Shown here piece after piece: positions 11,298 to 19,781 of a stretch of DNA of 64,000 nucleotides (position 1 is its first letter; every line of letters starts with the position of its first letter). Origin of the DNA: Svornostia abyssi (GTDB taxonomy: Bacteria; Actinomycetota; Thermoleophilia; Solirubrobacterales; Solirubrobacteraceae); NCBI GenBank assembly GCA_024666565.1, contig CP088295.1:1178001-1242000 (forward strand). Reading direction: 5' to 3'. The notes below the pieces were generated by a model. That model saw only the letters and a program-made list of their open reading frames with translations. It searched no databases and had not been told where the DNA came from. The position numbers and the translations under genes are program-made.

Positions 11298-12459
11298 CTG
11301 GTCACCGGGCACCCGAACACGGTGATCCACAACCAGCTCGTGTACATCCGGCTCGCCGACCGCGGGTGGGATGTCTCGATCGTCGTGCCCAACCGCTGGG
11401 CCGACGACTACACGCCCGACGGCTACACGCCGCAGTGCCTCGAGGGCTTCACCGGGCGGTTCGGCCGGGCGCGGATCGTCAAGCCCGGCGATATCCAGAA
11501 GCACACGTACGTCAGCCCGCTCACCCGGTGGATCCGCGAGCCGCACCGGCCCGACGTGATCTTCCTCGAGCACGAGGCGTTCTCCGTGTCCGCGCTGCAG
11601 TGGGGGGCAGCTGGCGTGGCGCCACGGCATCCCGTGGGGCGTGCAGGGCGACGAGAACCTCGACCGCCCCCTGCCGTGGCCCGCGAAGGTCATCCGCGCG
11701 CTCACCATCCCGCGGCTGGATTTCATCGCGGCGCGCTCGCCCGGCGGCGAGGAGATGCTCCGCCACTGGGGGGCGACAGCGCCCGCGGATGTCGTGCCGC
11801 ACACGATCCCCGAGTGGGATCAGCCGCCCCGCCGGGACGGGAGGCCGTTCACGATCGGCTTCGCCGGCCGGCTCATCGAGCAGAAGGGCATCCGCGACCT
11901 CATCGCGGCGGTCGCCCGCCTGGACTTCCCGTTCCGCTTCCTCGTCGCCGGCAACGGCCCGTTGCGCGACGAGCTCGCCACGGCGGATCTCGGGCGCGGC
12001 ACGCTCGAGCTCGTGCCGCCTAATCAGCGCCCCGACGACCTGCCGCGCTGGTACGCCGAGATGGACGTCCTCGTCCTGCCGTCGCGCACGAAGCCGACGT
12101 GGGCCGAGCAGTACGGCAAGGTCCTCGCCGAGGCGCTGCTCTGCGGCACGCCGGTGATCGGGTCGTCGTCGGGGGCGATCCCGTGGGTCATCGAGCTGAC
12201 CGGGGGCGGGCGGGTGTTCCCCGAGGGGGACGACGTGGCCCTTGCGGCCCTCCTGTCCGAGTACCACGCCGATCCGGCGCTGCGCGCGCGGCTGGCCCAG
12301 ACGGGACGTGCGAACGTCGTCGAGCACCTGCTGCCGCGCGCCGCGGCGGAGAAGCTCGACCATCTCATGCGCGACGCGATCGCGCGCGGGCCGTCCGCGC
12401 GGTGGACGAGCCGCCGGCCGCCGCCCGCGCGGCGCCCGGTCACTGCGTCTGCCAGCTGA
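11298..12459 (+). CDS. Glycosyltransferase family 4 (frameshifted, start uncertain)
   Basis: A GT-B glycosyltransferase of about 386 aa. The first strand reads VLVTGHPNTVIHNQLV; the donor half has IGFAGRLIEQKGIRDL and YGKVLAEALLCGTPVIGSSSG. One extra G in the G6 run at 11602-11607 separates the halves; removing it gives LQWGQLAWRHGIPWGVQGDEN. The start is unresolved. The only in-frame candidates are CTG 11298 and GTG 11322, and the latter would cut off the first beta strand. A GTG at 11242 overlapping the previous stop is in another frame and meets TAA at 11275. It overlaps the convergent hydrolase by 20 bp. Confidence 0.72.
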
Positions 12460-13876
12460 GGCTCGCGTCGGTGCCCTGGCGGGCGCGCAGCGTCACGTTC
12501 GGGCCTGCGCGCAGACGGCCGGTGAAGACGCGGTTCGCCCCGGCGGTCAGCGTCGCCGCGGTCACCCATGTCTCCCCGCGGCGGGCTTCGACGACGACCG
12601 GCCCGGCCACGGGCGCCCGGCCCCAGAGCCGGGCGACGCCGCCGCTGCGGTAGGCGGTGAACGGGAAGCGCATCGCGGTGAACGACGGCTTGGGCGTGTC
12701 GAGCAGGGGCGTGGCGCCCCGGAGGAACACGCCCGACTGCAGGGTCGCCGCGTAGCTCGGCACCGGCGCCTGGTCGCGCAGGTTGAACCAGACGACGGTC
12801 CGCGCGCCCTGGCGCCACAGGACGTACAGCGCGCCCTGCAGGTACGTCGCGTGCTGGGCGAGCGTGAGGCCGTCGGGATCCGGGCTGCTGTCCCAGGAGA
12901 TCTCGGTGATCCACAGCGGGATGCTCGTCCGCGCCGGGCGGATGGTCTTCGCGCGCACGGCGGGGCGCAGCCAGCGGGTGATGCGCCCGAGGTCGGGGAC
13001 GGTGATGTCGTCGCGGTTGCGCGCGTGGCGGCGCGGCGGGCCGATCGGGTAGGGGTGGTGCGAGACCGCGTCGAGCCGCACGGTGCGCCCGCACCGGCGC
13101 GCCTTGCCGTCGCTGACGCACAGCAGCTTGCGCCAGAACCGGGCGGGCGCCATCCGGGCCCCGCCGGGGACGTCGCCGTACGGGGCGGTGGCGCCCGCGA
13201 TGACGGTCACGCCGGGATCTGCGGCCTTCGCTCCGTCGTAGAACGCGTTGTGCAGCCGGCGGTACAGCTCGGGGCCCGTCTCGACCCAGCGGCCCCGTCG
13301 CTTCGTCCACTGCGGGGCGAGCTCGAGGTTGAGGTTCGGTTCGTTCCAGGGTTCCCACGCCGGGACGCGCGGGAGCGGGAACACCGGGAGGAGCGGGTCG
13401 GGGTGGTTGCCGGAGTAGCGCGTGGCCAGCGCGGTGGCGAACGCCCGCATCCAGGTGGGCGACGGCCGCCAGGCGCCGTCGCGCATGGTGGGCGACGCGG
13501 CGGGCGGGTTGGGTCCCTCCGCCCAGTCGGGTGCGGCGGTGACGACGCCGAGCGGCCGCAGCCCGGCCGCGGTGGCGGCGCGCACGATCCGGTCGACGCG
13601 CCCCCAGCGGTAGCCCTCCCACGACGGGTCACGCGCAACGGCGGCCGACGGCGGCTGCGTGGGGGCGACGTCGCGCCACACCACGCCGAAGCGCCACACC
13701 GTCGCGCCGGCGCGGCTGGCGTTCGCCAGGCCCGCCTCGAGTTCGCCGAAGCCGCTGAGCTGCTCCAGTCCCCCGTCCTGGAAGCCGGTCGAGAGCCCGG
13801 GCGCCGCGTGCGCCGGCGCGGCGACGAGCGCACAGGCGGCGGCCGACGCGGCGAGGGTCCAGGTCCGCAGGCGCAC
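12440..13876 (-). CDS. Secreted clan-A glycoside hydrolase
   Basis: A 478-aa secreted TIM-barrel hydrolase. After a signal peptide (ends near APAHA) come TVWRFGVVWRDV (beta-1 region), PAWEPWNEPNLN with the Asn-Glu acid/base pair, and PLWITEISWDSSP with the nucleophile-position Glu. This layout fits clan A families such as GH5/GH39; the exact family cannot be assigned here. The last about 90 residues look like a small beta domain. GTG 13876 is chosen because it sits 8 bp after the upstream stop and directly precedes the signal peptide. It is the last gene of a minus-strand operon with the O-antigen-ligase-like gene. Confidence 0.8.
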   Translation of the reverse strand: MRLRTWTLAASAAACALVAAPAHAAPGLSTGFQDGGLEQLSGFGELEAGLANASRAGATVWRFGVVWRDVAPTQPPSAAVARDPSWEGYRWGRVDRIVRAATAAGLRPLGVVTAAPDWAEGPNPPAASPTMRDGAWRPSPTWMRAFATALATRYSGNHPDPLLPVFPLPRVPAWEPWNEPNLNLELAPQWTKRRGRWVETGPELYRRLHNAFYDGAKAADPGVTVIAGATAPYGDVPGGARMAPARFWRKLLCVSDGKARRCGRTVRLDAVSHHPYPIGPPRRHARNRDDITVPDLGRITRWLRPAVRAKTIRPARTSIPLWITEISWDSSPDPDGLTLAQHATYLQGALYVLWRQGARTVVWFNLRDQAPVPSYAATLQSGVFLRGATPLLDTPKPSFTAMRFPFTAYRSGGVARLWGRAPVAGPVVVEARRGETWVTAATLTAGANRVFTGRLRAGPNVTLRARQGTDASLSWQTQ

Positions 13877-13884
13877 GGCGGTCG

Positions 13885-14361
13885 TCAGCTGTCGTCGCGG
13901 GGGCGGCGGCGGTCGAGCGCCCACAGCCCGCCGACGAGCACGGCGATCGCCAGCAGGGCGAGGAGGAACACGGTCCCCGTCATCGGGCCGGCGCCGACCG
14001 AGGACCGGATCGCTGCGATCGGTCCCTCCGGCGGGGCGGCGAGGCTCTCGCTCTGCTCGGCCGTCTCGCCGCGGACCGCGCCCTGCGGACGGGTGCGTTC
14101 CACGAAGGTCGCGAGGGTGACACCGGCGAAGCCCTGGGCCGCGAGCCGTCGCCCGACCGGGGTCTGCGGCGCGCCTCCCGGGGTGCCGGACTCGGCGTAC
14201 CGCGCGCTCGGGGTCGTGCCGCGCTCCTCGGGGATCATCTCGCAGTACTGGTCGACCGCGGCGGTGCCGGGGGGCGCCTCGCACCGCTGGGCGGACGCAG
14301 GCTCGGCCGCGACGCCGAGCGAGACGGCGAGGACGAGCAGCAGAACGCGACGGCGGAGCAT
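13885..14361 (-). CDS. Small secreted protein with C-terminal membrane anchor, unknown function
   Basis: 158 aa. An N-terminal signal peptide (MLRRRVLLLVLAVSLGVAAEP) is followed by two cysteines (RCEAPPG and QYCEMIPE), a Pro/Gly/Ser-rich middle, and one C-terminal transmembrane segment (FLLALLAIAVLVGGLWALD) with a basic tail. I do not recognise the family. An AGGA ribosome-binding site precedes ATG 14361. It sits between the O-antigen-ligase-like gene and the hydrolase gene on the same strand, so a role at the cell surface in the polysaccharide pathway is plausible but unproven. Confidence 0.7.
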   Translation of the reverse strand: MLRRRVLLLVLAVSLGVAAEPASAQRCEAPPGTAAVDQYCEMIPEERGTTPSARYAESGTPGGAPQTPVGRRLAAQGFAGVTLATFVERTRPQGAVRGETAEQSESLAAPPEGPIAAIRSSVGAGPMTGTVFLLALLAIAVLVGGLWALDRRRPRDDS

Positions 14362-14405
14362 CTGTCCTCTTGTACGTTCCGCCGCCCCCGGCACTGACAG
14401 TGCGC

Positions 14406-16289
14406 TCACTGCTGACCTCCGACGAAGGTGCTCGACGGGCGCAACCGCTGCGCCGCACCGTAGGCGTCCAGCGCGGCCTGCACCCGCCCGCGCTCGGCCT
14501 CGACGCGGGCGAGCAGCAGCCGCTGGCGCCAGTTCTCCGGCTCGCGCTCGACGGCGCGCCGCAGGTCGACGGCCGACGCCTTCAGGCGGCCCTGGCCCTC
14601 GAGGACGAGCGCGCGCTGCACGTACGGGGTCGCCGCCCAGGGCTGGGCCTCGACGGCGCGGGTGGCGTGTCGCAGCGCGGCGGCACGATCGCCGTCCTCG
14701 GCCGCCTCCTGGCTGCGCCGGACCTCGCTGAGCCCGACGAGGCCCGGCACCAGCAGGAGGCCGGCGATGAGCGCGACGAGCGACAGCGGGATCCGTGCGG
14801 CGAGACGCAGCCGCGGCGCGGGCCGCCCGGTCGCAGCGACGAGCGCTCCGATGAGCACGAGCGCGAGGACGGTGACCGCCGTCGTCTCCCAGAGCCAGTC
14901 GACCCCGGCGCCGAAGAGGAACGCCGCGAGCGCCGCGCTCGCCGCCGCGGCGGCTCCGCGCTCGGGCCCGTCGGGGAAGGCGCGCAGCGCGCCGACGGCG
15001 GCCCAGACGATCCCGCCGACGAACCCGAGGAGGAGCAGGAGGCCCGGGATGCCCTGCTCGCTCAGCGTCTCGAGGTAGAGGGAGTGGGCGTCGCGGACGA
15101 ACTCGTCGGCGTTGTCGCTCTGGCTCCAGACGAACTCGAACGTGCCGGGCCCCGATCCCGTCCACGGGTCCGCGCTGAACCCGTCGCCGGCGACCTCCCA
15201 GATCTGCGGCCGCGTCCCGCTGAGGGTCGTCAGGCGCACGGCGGGGTCGTCCGTCGCGGTGATCGGGGTACTGCGCAGGCTGTCGTCGATCCGGTCGGCG
15301 TTGGCCGCGACCCCGCCGACCGTCGCGACGATCGCGATGACCGCCGTGGCGATCCCTGCCGCGCGCCCGGCGGTGCGCGGCAGGCGCAGCCGGTCGCTGC
15401 CCGCCAAGCCGGAGACCGCGGCGACGGCCCCCGCGCCGAGCATCGCTCCGAGGAGCGTGAGGCCGACGCGCCCGGCCCCGGCCGTTCCCGTCGCCTGCGC
15501 GATCGCCGGGCTGTCGCGGATCGCGAGGATGACGAGGGCGCCGCCTGCCGCGGCGGCGGCCGTGTGCAGCGCCAGCGTCCACCGGTTGCGGCTGACGACG
15601 AGCAGCACGAGCACGCCGAGGACCGTCCCACCGACCGACGCCCGGGAGTACGTGAGGTACGCGGTGGCCACCGCGAGCGGCACCACCGCGGTCGCGGCCG
15701 CCCGGGTGATCGGATGCCCCGCGTGGGCGCCGAGCCCGAGCCCGAGCGCGGTCGTCATGCCCGCCCACGCGCCGAGGGCGTTCCAGTAGCCGATCGGGCG
15801 GCTGAGCCGATTGATGCCGAACGCGTCGGCCGCTGCGTCAGCGCCGAACGTGCCGGGGTCCAGACGGGACAGGACGGCGAGCGCGCAGACTGCTGCCGCG
15901 CCGGCGGCGGCGCCCGCGATCGCGGCGCGCCAGGACGACGGCCCGAGCGCGCTCGCGGCCAGCACGAGGACGCCGAGGTGGACGAGCACGCGCGCGATCT
16001 CGACGGAGGTGCGCTCGTCGCTCGATGTCCACGCCAGGGCGACCGCGGCCCAGACCGCCATCGCGGCAAGCGCGCCCACCGCGAGGACCCCCCCGCGCGC
16101 GGGAAGGGTGCGCGGCAGCACGCCGGCGAGGAACGCGAGCGCGAGCAGCCACCACACGAGCACGCCGCCCTGGTGGCGGGCGACGATGTCGTAGGCGCCG
16201 CGCTCGAGTGCCGTGACGAGGACCGCCGCGGCGACGATGAAGAACGCGGCGACGGCGGGCGGGCGCAGGCGTGGCACGCCCGGAAGCAT
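14406..16289 (-). CDS. O-antigen ligase/polymerase-like membrane protein with TPR-like tail
   Basis: About 627 aa with roughly twelve transmembrane segments. It has an extracytoplasmic loop carrying TLSGTRPQIWEVAGDGF and GTFEFVWSQSDNADEFVRDAHSLYLETLSEQG, the hallmark Wzy_C/O-antigen-ligase region. Such proteins polymerise or transfer lipid-linked glycans outside the membrane. The last about 130 residues (from SEVRRSQEAAEDGD) form alternating Ala-rich helices resembling tetratricopeptide repeats, a known fusion in Gram-positive relatives. ATG 16289 and ATG 16334 are both possible starts; the first removes a basic extension without hydrophobic character. Confidence 0.83.
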   Translation of the reverse strand: MLPGVPRLRPPAVAAFFIVAAAVLVTALERGAYDIVARHQGGVLVWWLLALAFLAGVLPRTLPARGGVLAVGALAAMAVWAAVALAWTSSDERTSVEIARVLVHLGVLVLAASALGPSSWRAAIAGAAAGAAAVCALAVLSRLDPGTFGADAAADAFGINRLSRPIGYWNALGAWAGMTTALGLGLGAHAGHPITRAAATAVVPLAVATAYLTYSRASVGGTVLGVLVLLVVSRNRWTLALHTAAAAAGGALVILAIRDSPAIAQATGTAGAGRVGLTLLGAMLGAGAVAAVSGLAGSDRLRLPRTAGRAAGIATAVIAIVATVGGVAANADRIDDSLRSTPITATDDPAVRLTTLSGTRPQIWEVAGDGFSADPWTGSGPGTFEFVWSQSDNADEFVRDAHSLYLETLSEQGIPGLLLLLGFVGGIVWAAVGALRAFPDGPERGAAAAASAALAAFLFGAGVDWLWETTAVTVLALVLIGALVAATGRPAPRLRLAARIPLSLVALIAGLLLVPGLVGLSEVRRSQEAAEDGDRAAALRHATRAVEAQPWAATPYVQRALVLEGQGRLKASAVDLRRAVEREPENWRQRLLLARVEAERGRVQAALDAYGAAQRLRPSSTFVGGQQ

Positions 16290-16398
16290 GCCAGCCGTCC
16301 GCACGTTGCGGGGCTTTGGGACACGTCGCCGCATCCGTCCGCGTGATCACGCAAACTGATCGCCGCATGCCGCTGTCCGCCGCCGCCATCCGTCTCGC

Positions 16399-18027
16399 TT
16401 GAGCACACTCCGCGGCTGGCAGGAACGCGCGCTCACGCAGCTGCGCGTCTGGAACGGTGACGGCCCGCCCAACCCGTTCCTGATCTCCGCGGCGCCGGGT
16501 GCCGGCAAGACGCGTCCTTCGCTCGTCTTCGCCCGCGAGCTGCTCGACGCGGGGCTCATCCGTCGCGTCGTCGTGGTCTGCCCGACCACCCCGCTCACGC
16601 GCCAGTGGGCCGAGGCCGCGGCCCGTCAGGGGCTGCACCTGCAGCCCGACGCCGAGGAGCTCACGCCGCCGAAGGACTTCCACGGCGTGTCGGTCACGTA
16701 CGCGCGCGCGGCCGCGTCCTCGGCGCGGTGGGAGAAGCAGTGCACGCCGGGCACGCTCGTGATCGCCGACGAGGCGCACCATCTCGGCGACGACCTCGCG
16801 TGGGGCGCCGGGTTCACGCGTGCGTTCGGCGCGACCAAGCGCTGGCTGCTGCTCTCCGGCACGCCCTTCCGGTCGGACCAGTCCGCGATCCCGGGCGTGC
16901 GCTACGAGGACTGCGTGGCGCAGCCCGACGTCTCGTACACGTACGCGGACGCGGTGCAGGACGGCATCTGCCGCCCGGTGGCGTTCATCCCGTTCGACGG
17001 CACGCTGAGCTGGCAGTCCGGAGACGACACGATCGAGGCGTCCTTCAGCGACGTGCTCACGGGTCGCGAGGCGAGCCGCCGGTACCGCACCGCGATCTCC
17101 ACGGAGCTCTCCGACGGCCTGCCGCGGATTCTGCGCACCGCCCACGAGCGGCTGACCGGCCTGCGCGGCGGCGACCATCGCGACGCGGGCGGGCTGGTCA
17201 TCGCGTCGGACGGCGCTCATGCGCGGCGGGTCGCGAAGGTGCTGCACGAGATCACCGGGCGCTCGCCGGTCGTCGTGCTGCATGACGACCAGAAGTCCCA
17301 CGACAAGCTCGCGGCGTTCACGACGAGCAAGGACCCGTGGATCGTGGCCGTGAACATGGTCTCTGAAGGCGTCGACATCCCGCGCCTGCGCGTGGGCGTG
17401 TACGCGTCGGCCGCGAAGACGCCGCTGATCTTCCGCCAGGTCGTCGGCCGCTTCGTCCGCACGATCCCGGGCCGCCCTCACGGGGAGGCGAGCTGGCTGT
17501 ACCTGCCGGGTGAGGGGGCGCTGCGCGCGCACGCCAGTGACGTCGAGACCGAGTTGCGCCACGTCCTGCGGCCGCCCGGCGACGACGACGGCCTCGACCT
17601 GTTCGACGAGCCGCCGACACGGCGCGAGACCGAGCGGACCGAGGAGATCGCGTTCGTCCCGGTGCACGCGGAGGTCAGTCCGCAGATGGCGCTCTTCGGG
17701 GGCGGTCCGCCGCCACCCAAGCCGCCTCCCGCGCCGGTGCCGGTCCCTCAGCCCGTCACGGCTGCGGCCGGCTCAGCGGTCCTGGACGAGCCCGAGCCCG
17801 AGATGCCCGCCTGGCAGCGCCGCGGTCTGCTGCGCGACAAGCGCAAGGACCTCGTCGGCTCGCTCGCCCGCATGGACGGGCGTTCGCACCGCGAGATCAA
17901 CGCGTGGGTCAATCGTGAGACCGGGGTGACCCGAGTCGACGATGCGACGATCGCGCAGCTCGAGAAGTCCGTGGATGTGCTGCTGCGTGCGCTCGAGCGC
18001 GGGAGTCGCCGGCGCCGCGCCTCCTAG
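16399..18027 (+). CDS. Superfamily 2 DEAD/DEAH-box helicase
   Basis: A 542-aa SF2 helicase-like ATPase. Walker A is at residues 32-38 (APGAGKT), motif II DEAH at 124-127, and motif III SGTPFRS near 155. The second RecA domain has VNMVSEGVDIPRL (motif V) and FRQVVGRFVRT (motif VI). After about residue 400 come a Pro-rich linker and a helical C-terminus (PAWQRRGLLRDKRKDL) of unknown role. The TTG start at 16399 follows directly after an in-frame TGA of another frame, and no ATG or GTG fits. It stands alone between divergent and co-directional neighbours. Substrate (RNA, DNA or defence role) cannot be told from sequence. Confidence 0.85.
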   Translation: MSTLRGWQERALTQLRVWNGDGPPNPFLISAAPGAGKTRPSLVFARELLDAGLIRRVVVVCPTTPLTRQWAEAAARQGLHLQPDAEELTPPKDFHGVSVTYARAAASSARWEKQCTPGTLVIADEAHHLGDDLAWGAGFTRAFGATKRWLLLSGTPFRSDQSAIPGVRYEDCVAQPDVSYTYADAVQDGICRPVAFIPFDGTLSWQSGDDTIEASFSDVLTGREASRRYRTAISTELSDGLPRILRTAHERLTGLRGGDHRDAGGLVIASDGAHARRVAKVLHEITGRSPVVVLHDDQKSHDKLAAFTTSKDPWIVAVNMVSEGVDIPRLRVGVYASAAKTPLIFRQVVGRFVRTIPGRPHGEASWLYLPGEGALRAHASDVETELRHVLRPPGDDDGLDLFDEPPTRRETERTEEIAFVPVHAEVSPQMALFGGGPPPPKPPPAPVPVPQPVTAAAGSAVLDEPEPEMPAWQRRGLLRDKRKDLVGSLARMDGRSHREINAWVNRETGVTRVDDATIAQLEKSVDVLLRALERGSRRRRAS

Positions 18028-18217
18028 CCGGAGGGTCGCCGTACATCTGCCGCAGGTCGGCGGTGAACGTCAGCAGCCACACGGGATCGGGTCCGCCGTC
18101 GACGTGGGGTTCGTGTTCTGATCTCCTGCCCATCGAGAGGCCCTATCGGCCGGTTCCTGGGATCCCTCAGGGCGGGGAGTCGTTCTCTCGACGGGTGATG
18201 GAGAATCTTGAGCCGAC

Positions 18218-19018
18218 ATGGATCTCACGGACCGCAAGCTGCTCATCACCGGCGTCCTGACGGACGACTCGATCGCCTTCGCCGTGGCGAAGGCCGCGCA
18301 GGAGGCGGGGGCCGACGTCGTCCTGACGGGGTTCGGCCGGGCGCTGCGGCTGACCACCAGGATCGCCAAGCGCCTGCCGACGGAGCCGGACGTCCTGGAG
18401 CTCGACGTCAACGAGCCCGCGCACATCGAGGCCGTCGCCGCGGACCTCACGACGCGCTGGGGCCGGCTGGACGGCCTGTTGCACGCCATCGCGTTCGCCC
18501 CGGAGGACGCGCTGGGTGGCAACTTCCTCAACACGCCCGTCGAGTCGGCCGAGCTGGCGTTCCGCACGAGCGCGTACTCGATGAAGTCCCTGGCGGTGGG
18601 GCTGCTGCCGCTGCTGCGCGAGTCGCCGGATGGCGGGTCGGTCGTGGGGCTGGACTTCGACGCGACGGTCGCCTGGCCGGTCTACGACTGGATGGGGGTA
18701 GCGAAGGCCGCGCTGGAGTCGGTGAACCGCTACCTCGCCCGCGACCTCGGCCCGTACGGCGTGCGGTCGAACCTCATCGCGGCGGGCCCGCTGCGGACGA
18801 TCGCGGCGAAGGGCATCGGCGGGTTCGACCAGATCGCCGGGCTGTGGGGCGAGCAGGCCCCGCTGGCGTGGGACCTGGCCGACGCGTCACCGGTGGCCGA
18901 CGCGGCGCTGTTCCTCATGAGCCGCCTGTCGCGCGGGATCACCGGCGAGATCCTGCACGTCGACGGCGGCTACCACGCGCTGGGCGCGCCGATGGCGCCG
19001 CCGCAGGCCGACGCCTGA
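18218..19018 (+). CDS. fabI: Enoyl-ACP reductase, FabI/InhA type
   Basis: A 266-aa NAD(P)H-dependent enoyl-[ACP] reductase that performs the last reduction of each fatty-acid elongation cycle. The N-terminal ITGVLTDDSIAFAVAKAAQ is the FabI-type cofactor loop. The catalytic Tyr156 and Lys163 are spaced Y-x6-K in YDWMGVAKAALESVNRY, and AAGPLRTIAAKG follows as in mycobacterial InhA. It is separate from the fab operon and ends convergently towards the TetR gene with a strong hairpin between them. The 190 bp upstream (18028-18217) hold no gene that I can support and presumably the promoter. Confidence 0.95.
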   Translation: MDLTDRKLLITGVLTDDSIAFAVAKAAQEAGADVVLTGFGRALRLTTRIAKRLPTEPDVLELDVNEPAHIEAVAADLTTRWGRLDGLLHAIAFAPEDALGGNFLNTPVESAELAFRTSAYSMKSLAVGLLPLLRESPDGGSVVGLDFDATVAWPVYDWMGVAKAALESVNRYLARDLGPYGVRSNLIAAGPLRTIAAKGIGGFDQIAGLWGEQAPLAWDLADASPVADAALFLMSRLSRGITGEILHVDGGYHALGAPMAPPQADA

Positions 19019-19043
19019 GCCGCCGGGCCCCTGGGACCCCGGG

Positions 19044-19095
19044 GGCCGAACGGTCGTGTGTGGCCGCTCTGGCGACCACGGACGACCGTTCGGCC
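19044..19095. terminator. Bidirectional hairpin terminator
   Basis: A perfect 14-bp inverted repeat (GGCCGAACGGTCGT at 19044-19057 and its complement at 19082-19095) with a 24-nt loop that can pair further (GTGG/CCAC). It lies exactly between the convergent fabI and TetR genes, where a shared terminator is expected. No U tract is visible, which is common in GC-rich actinobacteria. Confidence 0.7.
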
Positions 19096-19734
19096 TCAGG
19101 CGTCGGGCGTGCCTTCGGGCCGCCCGTCAGGCCACGAGTACGCCGCACGCCACCACAGCTCGGCCAGCGTGCGGATCGCGTCGTCGAGCTGCGTGCCCGT
19201 CTTGCCGCGCTGCACCTCGATGCTGATGTGCCGCTCGACCATCGCGCACAGCGCCAGCGCGCTCGTCCGCGGAGAGATGTCACTCGGGGCGATCCCGCGC
19301 TGCTGGTCGCGCCGCAACCGCCGCTCGGCCCCCACGATGAGGCGCCGGATGTGCGGCTCCCACTCGGGCGGCAGCCGGTCCTCCCGGCCGGAGAGCTGGA
19401 AGGCCAGCAGGAGCACCGTCGCGTTGCGGTTGACCGCCGCGACGACCCGTGAGATGCCAAGCCGCAGCTGCATGCGCGGCTCGCCGTCGCCGTCGAAGTA
19501 GGTCGACGCGCCCTCGTACAGCTCGGAGAACGCCTGCTGGATCAGGCGGTCGACGACCGCCCGCTTGTTCGGGAAGTAGAAGTAGACGGCGGTGCGGCTG
19601 ACGAAGGCGCGGCGGGCGATCCCGTCGATCGTCAGACGCTCGAACGGCTCCTCCTCGACCGCGGCGCGCGCGGCGGCGAGGATGGCGTCCTCCGTCGGGT
19701 TCCGCGGCGCGAGCTGCTCTGCGGGAACACTCAC
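19096..19734 (-). CDS. TetR-family transcriptional regulator, probably of fatty-acid synthesis
   Basis: 212 aa. The N-terminal helix-turn-helix domain reads ILAAARAAVEEEPFERLTIDGIARRAF followed by SRTAVYFYFPNKRAVVDRL, the standard TetR fold; the C-terminal about 140 residues form the helical ligand domain. GTG 19734 starts at MSVPAEQLAPRN; a longer upstream frame overlaps fabF and is not credible. It is 47 bp downstream of fabF on the same strand, so it is probably co-transcribed with the fab operon. FasR, the TetR-type activator of fatty-acid synthase genes in mycobacteria, is a functional precedent. The equivalence is inference from context. Confidence 0.85.
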   Translation of the reverse strand: MSVPAEQLAPRNPTEDAILAAARAAVEEEPFERLTIDGIARRAFVSRTAVYFYFPNKRAVVDRLIQQAFSELYEGASTYFDGDGEPRMQLRLGISRVVAAVNRNATVLLLAFQLSGREDRLPPEWEPHIRRLIVGAERRLRRDQQRGIAPSDISPRTSALALCAMVERHISIEVQRGKTGTQLDDAIRTLAELWWRAAYSWPDGRPEGTPDA

Positions 19735-19781
19735 AATCGCGCCATGGTCGCAGGTCTCGCCGCGGAACGTGCGGTCTCGGA

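Noticed and set aside
12242..14731. Open frame of 829 codons on the plus strand
   Set aside because: It is antisense to the clan-A hydrolase and the small membrane protein and has no recognisable domain.
18028..18217. Small open frames between the helicase and fabI genes
   Set aside because: The frames have no ribosome-binding site, no recognisable protein features and overlap on both strands, so the stretch is treated as non-coding.
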